20,810 nt of DNA from JADKIH01 sp031367345. GTDB taxonomy: Bacteria; Bacteroidota; Bacteroidia; AKYH767-A; 2013-40CM-41-45. The notes beneath the pieces were generated by a model. It made no database searches. It was not told the origin of the DNA and worked only from the letters and a program-made list of their open reading frames with translations. The DNA lies in the NCBI GenBank assembly GCA_031367345.1, contig JANLPR010000076.1:1-20810 (forward strand). The letters run 5' to 3'. This document shows, piece by piece, positions 15,362 through 20,810 of the stretch (position 1 is its first letter; every line of letters starts with the position of its first letter). The translations under genes were made by a program, and so were the position numbers.

Positions 15362-16732
15362 ATGACAAAAATTGGTCTCGTTTTCCTTTTGCTGGTATCG
15401 TTTACGATAAAAGCCCAAAACCACATAAAAGTCTACTTCACGCAACCTGTCGATGTTTCTATTTCTTCAGGCTTAAATGCGCAATGGCTGAATGGAGCAA
15501 CTGATGATACTCTTGTCGCGTATATTAATAGAGCAAAATTTTCAATAGATATTGCAGTGTATAGCTACGATCAATCGTCAGGGATGGCGAACATTGCTAC
15601 TGCTGTAAATCAGGCTTACTTGTCGGGTAAAAAAGTACGATGGATTTACAATGGAAGTAGTGGTAACTCAGGATTGACTTCTTTGAATAGTGGTATAAAA
15701 ACATTGGCATCACCCACAAGTGCAAATTATGGTATAATGCACAATAAATTCGTGGTCATTGACGCCTCTTCGTCAAACCCTAATGATCCGATTGTTTGGA
15801 CAGGTTCATGTAACTGGAATAAAGAACAAGTGACAAACGATGAAAACAATTTAATAATTATCCAAGATCAATCACTTGCTCTCGCTTATTTAAATGAATT
15901 CAATGAAATGTGGGGAAGTACAACTATAACTCCCAATGCTACCCTTGCAAAATTTGGCCCAGATAAAAGTGATAATACAGTTCATTATTTTACAATAGAT
16001 GGGAAAACAGTAGAATGCTATTTTAGTCCTTCCGATCACACAAATAATCATTTAATAAATTTAATTAATTCTGCAGATAACGATTTAAATTTTGGAGTGT
16101 ACACATTCACACGACAAGATATTGCAGATACGATAGCGTATAAAATTGCACATGGCGTTGTTACTACCGGCATAATGGATCAATACAGTTTGGGTTTTTC
16201 AGCATACAATACATTATCGCCTATTATGGGAAATAATTTAAAGATTTATAGCGATCCCAATTATATTTATCATTCAAAGCACATGATTGTTGATGCGTGT
16301 TCGCCAAGTTCAGATCCTGCTGTGGAAGTTGGTTCGCATAACTGGTCGGTGGCAGCAGATAGTAAGAACGACGAAAATATATTGATTATTCACGACGATA
16401 CGATTGCAAATATTTTTCTTCAAGCGTACAAAGCGAGTTTTAACAGGTTAAGTGGAGTGTTTCCAGCATGTACTATTAATAATGTGGAAGATGAATTTCA
16501 AGATGTTCAAATTTATCCGAATCCAACAAATTCAGAAATCCATCTCAAGGGATTTGATGGAAATATTCATTTAATTGAAATGGTGGATGTGCTTGGGAAG
16601 ATAGTTTACGCTTCAAGCAAATTTGATTCATCAATATTAATAGATGTAAGTTATTTGAATGAAGGGATTTATTTTTTAAAATTGAAAATGGAAAAAGGAA
16701 CAGTTGTAAAAAAAATAATTATTAACAAATAA
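15362..16732 (+). CDS. secreted phospholipase D-fold protein with T9SS sorting domain
   Basis: The frame is open from a Met at 15326, but the Met at 15362 starts a normal signal peptide (MTKIGLVFLLLVSFTIKAQ), giving 456 residues; the 12 residues before it are acidic and unlike a signal. Two HKD motifs mark a complete phospholipase D-superfamily active site: H127, K129, D134 in MHNKFVVID with downstream GSCNWN, and H304, K306, D311 in YHSKHMIVD with downstream GSHNWS. The C-terminus (about 378-456), with IYPNPTNSEIHLKG, VDVLGKIVY and YFLKLKMEKGTVVKKIIINK, is a type A T9SS sorting domain, so the enzyme is released or anchored outside. Substrate is unknown: phospholipid or nucleic acid (Nuc/endonuclease-like members share this layout). 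It is divergent from the S8 peptidase gene. Confidence 0.9.
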   Translation: MTKIGLVFLLLVSFTIKAQNHIKVYFTQPVDVSISSGLNAQWLNGATDDTLVAYINRAKFSIDIAVYSYDQSSGMANIATAVNQAYLSGKKVRWIYNGSSGNSGLTSLNSGIKTLASPTSANYGIMHNKFVVIDASSSNPNDPIVWTGSCNWNKEQVTNDENNLIIIQDQSLALAYLNEFNEMWGSTTITPNATLAKFGPDKSDNTVHYFTIDGKTVECYFSPSDHTNNHLINLINSADNDLNFGVYTFTRQDIADTIAYKIAHGVVTTGIMDQYSLGFSAYNTLSPIMGNNLKIYSDPNYIYHSKHMIVDACSPSSDPAVEVGSHNWSVAADSKNDENILIIHDDTIANIFLQAYKASFNRLSGVFPACTINNVEDEFQDVQIYPNPTNSEIHLKGFDGNIHLIEMVDVLGKIVYASSKFDSSILIDVSYLNEGIYFLKLKMEKGTVVKKIIINK

Positions 16733-16774
16733 TATTCAAAACAGAAATAGTTAACATGTTAAAGAAAATCAAAT

Positions 16775-16782
16775 TATTCTTG
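16775..16782 (+). promoter_or_regulatory. possible -7 box for the barrel gene at 16791
   Basis: TATTCTTG has one mismatch to TAnnTTTG and lies 8 bases before the first start codon, so the leader would be very short or the second Met (16797) would be used. A perfect 12-base palindrome TTAACATGTTAA lies just upstream at 16751-16762. Weak evidence. Confidence 0.25.
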
Positions 16783-16790
16783 TAAAATTA

Positions 16791-17594
16791 ATGATCATGA
16801 ATAAACCAGTATCTTTTATTGCCATATTGTTTTTTATTGTATCAAACGCTTTCGCACAAACTGAGCAAAAAATAGAAAAGAAGAAAGGAAGTATTTATTT
16901 TGCTTGGGGTTATAATAAAGATTTCTTCTCGAAAAGCGATATTCATTTTCATAATTCCGGATCAGATCAATACGATTTTACACTTTATAATTTAACTGCG
17001 AAAGATCGTCCGGGTTTCGATCAAATTTTCACATCTACTTTATCGATTCCTCAATACGTTTATCGTTTTGGTTACTATTTTAATGACAAGCGTAATCTTG
17101 GTATTGAAATAAATTTCGATCATGTAAAATACGTAATGAATGACAATCAAAAAGCGCATTTAAAAGGAGTAATTCACGGTAATAGTTATGACGTAGATAC
17201 GATGGTGACGCCCGATTTTTTGAAATTCGAACATACCAATGGCGCAAATTTTTTAATGCTAAATGTTTTGAAGAAGCAGCAATTACTAGAATCAAAAAAT
17301 AAAAAGCATATATTAAACGCAGTGTTGAAAGTAGGAGGGGGTATAGTGATTCCAAAAACAGACGTTACATTATTTGGGACTCGTCTCGACAATGTTTTTC
17401 ACATAGCAGGATATGTTACCGGAGTGGATGCCGGATTTCGGTATGAATTTTTTAAACACTTTTTTACGGATGCATCCTTTAAAGGCACATATGCAAATTA
17501 TTATAATGTGCTAACAGTAGGTACAGGAAAAGCCAATCATACTTTTTTTACAGGAGAAATAATTTGGGGATTTGGTGCACAGTTTCCACTATGA
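16791..17594 (+). CDS. small outer-membrane beta-barrel protein, function unknown
   Basis: 267 residues with a signal peptide (1-22, NAFA|Q). The mature chain shows about eight amphipathic strands with Gly/Tyr/Phe ends, for example GSIYFAWGYN, YVYRFGYYFN, LGIEINFDHVKYV, VLKVGGGIVIP, VTGVDAGFRYEFFKHFF and GEIIWGFGAQFPL, ending in a barrel-like hydrophobic strand. It resembles small OmpA/OmpW-like porin-fold proteins, but I cannot name a family. The Met at 16797 is an equally good start. It lies 58 bases after the T9SS phospholipase-like gene and may be read with it. acs converges on it. Confidence 0.8.
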   Translation: MIMNKPVSFIAILFFIVSNAFAQTEQKIEKKKGSIYFAWGYNKDFFSKSDIHFHNSGSDQYDFTLYNLTAKDRPGFDQIFTSTLSIPQYVYRFGYYFNDKRNLGIEINFDHVKYVMNDNQKAHLKGVIHGNSYDVDTMVTPDFLKFEHTNGANFLMLNVLKKQQLLESKNKKHILNAVLKVGGGIVIPKTDVTLFGTRLDNVFHIAGYVTGVDAGFRYEFFKHFFTDASFKGTYANYYNVLTVGTGKANHTFFTGEIIWGFGAQFPL

Positions 17595-17629
17595 TAAAAA
17601 ATAAATCATAGTACGAAAAAATAAAAAAG

Positions 17630-17659
17630 TGGAATAGAATATAGAACTATATTTTTCCA
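17630..17659. terminator. hairpin between convergent genes (terminator for acs)
   Basis: A two-tier hairpin: outer TGGAA (17630-17634) with TTCCA (17655-17659), inner AATATAG (17638-17644) with CTATATT (17647-17653) around a 2-base loop. On the minus strand it is followed by a T-rich run (17606-17629), suiting termination of acs. The inner arm overlaps the acs TAG stop codon at 17647-17649. Confidence 0.45.
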
Positions 17660-19560
17660 TTCTTAATTTGTTCTACAACATCAGGGTCGAGTAGTGTAGT
17701 AGTATCGCCAAGATTAGATGTTTCGCCTTCTGCAATTTTACGAAGTATCCGTCGCATAATTTTCCCGCTTCTAGTTTTCGGAAGACCTGTTACGAACTGG
17801 ATTTTATCAGGTTTAGCGATAGCGCCAATCATTTTAGAAACTATATTTATTATTTCCAGTTTATCTTTTTCCAAATCACCATGAACGCTGGAGTAAATAA
17901 CATAGGCGTAAATTCCTTGTCCTTTAATATCATGAGGGTAGCCAACAACAGCGCTTTCAATCACGTCGGGGTGCATATTGATTGCATTTTCTATTTCTGC
18001 CGTACCAATTCTATGTCCACTTACATTTAAAACATCATCTACGCGACCGGTTATTCTATAGAATCCATTCGCATCTCTCAGGCAGCCATCGCCGGTAAAA
18101 TATAAATTTTTGTATGTAGAAAAATAATTTAATCTAAATCGTTCATGATCACCATAAGTAGTGCGTAAAATTCCCGGCCATGGAAATTTGAAACAGAGTA
18201 TACCACTAACGTTATTCCCAATAAGTTCATTTCCTCTTTCGTCGACTAGTATCGGTTGAATGCCCGGTAAAGGTAGAGTAGCGAACGTAGCTTTTTCGGG
18301 AGTAATACCGGCAAGATTTGAAATAAGTATTCCACCGGTTTCCGTTTGCCACCAAGTGTCAACCACCGGACATTTATCTTTCCCAATATTTTTATGATAC
18401 CAATGCCAAGCTTCTTCGTTGATAGGTTCACCGACGGTTCCAAGAACTTTTAGTGACGAAAGCGATTTTCCTATTAACGGTTCAGTACCGTAGCTCATTA
18501 ACGAACGGATAGCAGTTGGTGCAGTGTATAAAATATCGACTTGGTATTTATCAACGATGTCCCAAAATCTTCCGGCATCAGGGTAAGTTGGAATTCCTTC
18601 AAACATTAAAGAAGTAGCACCAGCTGAAAGTGGTCCATAAATGATGTAAGAGTGTCCGGTAATCCATCCAATATCAGCTGTGCAAAAATGAATTTGATTT
18701 TCTTTGTATTGAAAAACATTTACAAAAGAATAATTAGCATAGATCATATAACCTGCACAGGTATGAACTACACCTTTCGGTTTGCCGGTAGATCCGGAAG
18801 TGTAAAGAATGAAAAGCAAATCTTCAGCATCCATTGTTTCTGCCGGACATACTTGAGTTGGTAAAACCGATATTTTTTGAATTTCATCATGAAGCCAAAC
18901 ATCACGACCCTCAATCATGGAGATAGAAATATTTGTGCGTTTGTGAACGATTACACGTTCAACAAAAGGACAAGAGATCAATGCTTCATCAACAATTTTT
19001 TTCAGTGGAATATCTTTTGCACCTCTGAAAGCACCATCGCAAGTAATAATGAAATTTGCTTTGGCATCAGTGAGTCGATCAGCAATTGACTGTGCAGAGA
19101 ATCCTCCGAAAATAACAGAATGAATAGCACCAATTCGAGCGCAAGCGAGTACAGCAATTGTTAATTCGGGAATCATACCCATATAAATACAAACGCGATC
19201 GCCTTTTTTAATATTATTATTTTTCAAGACAAGAGCAAAACGATTTACTTCACGAAGTAGTTCGTTATAAGTAATGATTCGATTTTTTTCTTTCGGGTCA
19301 TTCGGTTCCCAGATAATGGCAGGTTTATCACCTAATTTAGCTATATGGCGATCAAGACAATTTTCAGTAATATTTAATTGAGCACCTTGAAACCATTTGA
19401 TTTCCGGTTTTTCGAAATCCCATTCAAGAACTTTATCCCATTTTTTTTTCCATTCGAAAGAGTGAGCTATATCGGCCCAAAATTCTTCAGGAGCGTCAAC
19501 ACTTTTTTTGTATGCAACAAGATATTGTTCAAGGCTATTGATTTGATAAGCGTACGCCAT
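17647..19560 (-). CDS. acs: acetyl-CoA synthetase (AMP-forming) Acs
   Basis: Acs makes acetyl-CoA from acetate, ATP and CoA by way of acetyl-AMP. The 637 residues are near the usual 650. The AMP-binding loop YTSGSTGKPKG is at 253-263, and WWQTETGG at 403-410 includes the Trp (W404) that limits the pocket to acetate. YFTGDGCLRDANGFYRITGRVDDVLN marks the hinge and the C-terminal domain. PKTRSGKIMRR near the end has K600, the Lys of the adenylation half-reaction that is acetylated in other species. The N-terminal ACS cap (FWADIAHSFEWKKKWDKVLE) is present. No acetyltransferase or deacetylase is adjacent. Its upstream leader is a long pyrimidine-rich stretch (minus strand, 19657-19720) and I see no clear promoter. 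Confidence 0.97.
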   Translation of the reverse strand: MAYAYQINSLEQYLVAYKKSVDAPEEFWADIAHSFEWKKKWDKVLEWDFEKPEIKWFQGAQLNITENCLDRHIAKLGDKPAIIWEPNDPKEKNRIITYNELLREVNRFALVLKNNNIKKGDRVCIYMGMIPELTIAVLACARIGAIHSVIFGGFSAQSIADRLTDAKANFIITCDGAFRGAKDIPLKKIVDEALISCPFVERVIVHKRTNISISMIEGRDVWLHDEIQKISVLPTQVCPAETMDAEDLLFILYTSGSTGKPKGVVHTCAGYMIYANYSFVNVFQYKENQIHFCTADIGWITGHSYIIYGPLSAGATSLMFEGIPTYPDAGRFWDIVDKYQVDILYTAPTAIRSLMSYGTEPLIGKSLSSLKVLGTVGEPINEEAWHWYHKNIGKDKCPVVDTWWQTETGGILISNLAGITPEKATFATLPLPGIQPILVDERGNELIGNNVSGILCFKFPWPGILRTTYGDHERFRLNYFSTYKNLYFTGDGCLRDANGFYRITGRVDDVLNVSGHRIGTAEIENAINMHPDVIESAVVGYPHDIKGQGIYAYVIYSSVHGDLEKDKLEIINIVSKMIGAIAKPDKIQFVTGLPKTRSGKIMRRILRKIAEGETSNLGDTTTLLDPDVVEQIKNGKI

Positions 19561-19724
19561 ATACTAGGTCAATTTGATTGTTGAAATTCCAACGTGATAG
19601 TAGAAATGATAAATGAAATACTTATTAGAGACCGTAATATAGTAAATTGGAAGAAAGAGAAGGGAGTCGAGATAAGAAAAATTTATTTTCAAAAGAGAAA
19701 AGGGAAAAGAAAAGGCAAAAAAAT
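19561..19724. other. acs upstream region with purine/pyrimidine-biased strand
   Basis: No gene is supported here. From about 19657 to 19720 the plus strand is almost all purine (runs such as GGAAGAAAGAGAAGGGAG and AAAAGAGAAAAGGGAAAAGA), so the minus strand, which would be the acs leader, is pyrimidine-rich. A 73-codon plus-strand frame and a 61-codon minus-strand frame cross the region; both owe their Lys-rich or Phe/Leu-rich make-up to this bias and both run into the terminator hairpin at 19725-19762, so I reject them. Confidence 0.6.
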
Positions 19725-19762
19725 AGAGCCGGACACTAAGGACCCACATCCCATCCGGCTCT
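19725..19762 (-). terminator. rho-independent terminator for the pseudo-receiver/microprotein unit
   Basis: On the minus strand AGAGCCGGA and TCCGGCTCT form a perfect GC-rich 9-bp stem around a 20-base loop, followed directly by ATTTTTTTG (plus strand 19716-19724). The plus strand has no T-tract after the hairpin, so it acts on minus-strand transcripts coming from 19763-20592. The loop is longer than usual for a terminator. Confidence 0.7.
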
Positions 19763-19791
19763 TGGTTACATTAAATGAAACCCACACTATT

Positions 19792-19893
19792 TTAAAAGCA
19801 CAATTCGAATATTGAGGCAGCGACAACACTAAAGAGAATGATGTCAAGCGAAAGCAATGAGTTAGAAGTTGTGTAAGAGTTGTTTTTTTTCAT
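19792..19893 (-). CDS. candidate 33-aa membrane microprotein
   Basis: A 33-codon frame on the minus strand begins ATG AAA AAA AAC AAC and ends TAA. The product has a basic, polar N-terminus (K2, K3, N4, N5) and a hydrophobic stretch at about 13-29 (LLSLDIILFSVVAASIF) with an Asp at 17, then ELCF. This resembles a single-pass membrane peptide, or a short signal-peptide-like sequence. It lies 41 bases after the stop of the 59-codon frame and 29 bases before the terminator hairpin, so it would be the last frame of the unit. It has no Shine-Dalgarno site, which is normal here. I recognise no family. A frame this short can arise by chance; the position and the membrane-like composition are the only support. 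Confidence 0.4.
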   Translation of the reverse strand: MKKNNSYTTSNSLLSLDIILFSVVAASIFELCF

Positions 19894-19934
19894 TTGATTT
19901 ACGATTTATACTAATGACAAAATGAGTTAATTAG

Positions 19935-20114
19935 TTAGGCAATCATACCTCTTCTTGATTTTGTTTCACCACCATAAACGATGGTAAGAGCTTGAGCCAT
20001 TTGGCTTAGGAGGTCTTTTTCTAATTCGCCTAAAATTTCGCAGGTAGATTTTCCTCCACGGATAGAAGAGAATAGATTGTTGCGTTGGTTTTTTGAGTTG
20101 TAAATGATTTCCAT
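19935..20114 (-). CDS. candidate 59-aa small protein with Gly-Gly near the C-terminus
   Basis: A 59-codon minus-strand frame starts at 20114 (no upstream in-frame Met) and ends TAA at 19935. Codons look used for expression (CGT, ATC, ACC, GGT, GAA, CAA), unlike the AT-rich intergenic sequence around it. Residues 1-24 are polar (NSKNQRNN, then RGGKST). Residues 25-46 form a likely amphipathic helix (CEILGELEKDLLSQMAQALT). Then YGG at 47-49 is followed by the basic tail ETKSRRGMIA. The helix-GG-short-tail plan resembles double-glycine leader peptides cleaved by C39 peptidase transporters, with L35, L43 and V46 at hydrophobic positions, but position -12 is Ser and no transporter is present nearby. 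It follows the pseudo-receiver stop by 46 bases. No family is recognised. Confidence 0.6.
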   Translation of the reverse strand: MEIIYNSKNQRNNLFSSIRGGKSTCEILGELEKDLLSQMAQALTIVYGGETKSRRGMIA

Positions 20115-20160
20115 GGTGAGTATTTTTAGTTTTTGGTTTAGAGGGGAGAGTAAGTGTTTT

Positions 20161-20592
20161 TTAGTTTTTGATAAATTCTTTTAATTGAAATACATCAATA
20201 GGTTTAGGCAGGTATTTTATTTTGCCTTTTGGTTCAATTGATTTGATGATAGGCTGATCAGTAATTAGAATCAGCAAACATTTATTTCTGATAAAGTCGG
20301 ACAGGTGATTATAATCAGTAAGAAAATCGGTGATAGAGATGCTTTTCATTTCTTTATTAATGAAAATAGCTTCCGGCACATCACTTAAGCGTTCAGTATT
20401 TTGAAGAGAATGGATAAATTGAGAAGGATCTTGAACGACAGTAATTTTTTTAGCGATTCCTGATGCGCGCAAAATAGTTTCATGGATGAAAAGTTCTTGA
20501 GAAACATCATCAATAAGTACTGCAAGTTGTAACTGCACACGTTGAGAGGGTGCGGATGAGAAAGGAGAGTTATGCTCTTTGTTGGATGACAT
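20161..20592 (-). CDS. stand-alone pseudo-receiver (degenerate response-regulator domain)
   Basis: 143 residues: a Ser/Gln-rich N-terminal tail (1-20) and one receiver-like domain with no output domain. The acidic pair is kept (D28, D29 in AVLIDDVSQELF), as are the switch Thr (T111 in LILITDQP) and the conserved Lys (K130 in YLPKPIDVF). The beta-3 end, where the phosphorylated Asp belongs (family pattern like PDLIFLDxNMP), reads PEAIFINKEMK, so N79 replaces Asp. It therefore should not accept phosphate in the usual way and may act as a constitutive or protein-binding receiver. Two small frames follow on the same strand, ending at a terminator. No histidine kinase is in view. The alignment was done by eye. 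Confidence 0.8.
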   Translation of the reverse strand: MSSNKEHNSPFSSAPSQRVQLQLAVLIDDVSQELFIHETILRASGIAKKITVVQDPSQFIHSLQNTERLSDVPEAIFINKEMKSISITDFLTDYNHLSDFIRNKCLLILITDQPIIKSIEPKGKIKYLPKPIDVFQLKEFIKN

Positions 20593-20810
20593 GGTACTTA
20601 TCGAGAGAGTAATGATGAATTACACTGTAAATGTACCCGAGCAACAATGACGGAAAAAGGGACAATATGAAAATAAATAGACATAGAGTATCGATCAAAA
20701 CCGATACCCCAATGTCCATTTCGCAGTAAAATTTAGCATTTTACTAATTCTAAATTAGTCTCCGTTTGTCCTCAAAGGCGTTCTCCTTAAAGATTATATC
20801 ATTGTTAATC
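20593..20810. other. intergenic region with hairpins at window end
   Basis: Upstream of the pseudo-receiver, a weak -7-like TACATTTA lies on the minus strand at 20628-20635, 35 bases before its start. A 6-bp stem GTATCG/CGATAC (20688-20693, 20702-20707) and two overlapping hairpins follow: AGTAAAAT/ATTTTACT (20725-20732, 20738-20745) and ACTAATT/AATTAGT (20743-20749, 20753-20759). These share three bases, so only one can form fully at a time. A minus-strand frame is open from the window edge to a TAG at 20750-20752 (last residues FEDKRRLI) and could be the end of another gene, but 19 codons are too few to call. Confidence 0.45.

Noticed and set aside
16751..16762. Perfect 12-base palindrome TTAACATGTTAA as an operator
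   Set aside because: A few 12-base palindromes are expected by chance in a window of this size, and no regulator is adjacent; kept only as a note.
19564..19815. A 73-codon plus-strand frame and a 61-codon minus-strand frame upstream of acs
   Set aside because: Composition follows the polypurine/polypyrimidine bias, and both overlap the terminator hairpin. The minus-strand frame starts in its loop.

Overview
This AT-rich window comes from a member of the Bacteroidota, probably a free-living, Flavobacteriales/Chitinophagales/Sphingobacteriales-like lineage. The evidence is several: a type IX secretion (T9SS) C-terminal sorting domain, a TPR/propeller/OmpA protein of PorE-like architecture, an outer-membrane beta-barrel receptor with a CarboxypepD_reg-like N-terminus, lipoprotein signals ending in S-C, near absence of Shine-Dalgarno sites, and -7 boxes of the Bacteroidota TAnnTTTG type. 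No tRNA, rRNA, insertion sequence, CRISPR array or phage gene is visible.

Layout. Bases 1-583 hold no gene. They contain a nested repeat block: two copies of a 78-bp element with inverted ends flank two exact 48-bp direct repeats, and a 14-copy array of a 14-bp unit follows. Next comes a plus-strand housekeeping run: ffh (SRP GTPase), folD and queE. After a heptanucleotide tandem array lies a PorE-like TPR/PD40/OmpA protein. A convergent junction with a long inverted repeat separates it from a minus-strand operon read leftward: an unrecognised lipoprotein, a DUF5723-like outer-membrane protein, and kdsA (Kdo-8-phosphate synthase for LPS). rarA lies just upstream on the same strand. Divergent from rarA is an outer-membrane receptor gene, closed by a textbook bidirectional terminator shared with a convergent S8 peptidase lipoprotein gene. 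Divergent from the peptidase are a T9SS-exported phospholipase-D-fold protein and a small beta-barrel protein. acs (acetyl-CoA synthetase) converges on these.

The right end (19561-20810) is the most interesting part. A stand-alone receiver-like protein has Asn where the phosphorylated Asp should be. Downstream on the same strand are two small open frames: 59 codons with a Gly-Gly near its end, and 33 codons with a hydrophobic, membrane-like stretch. A minus-strand hairpin plus T-tract then closes the unit. I infer one transcript encoding a pseudo-receiver and two microproteins; I do not recognise it as a described system.

A second theme is intergenic heptad periodicity. Degenerate 7- or 14-bp tandem repeats occur at three gene junctions (314-509, 3551-3641 with inverted heptads near 3737-3760, and 5742-5769). 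Two of the loci share the 10-mer AATTACCACT, which suggests one dispersed repeat family.

Functionally the window mixes core genes (protein targeting, one-carbon metabolism, queuosine, replication-associated repair, acetate activation) with cell-envelope genes (LPS precursor synthesis, outer-membrane proteins, T9SS-related anchor and cargo). All functional calls rest on motif reading alone; no database search was run.
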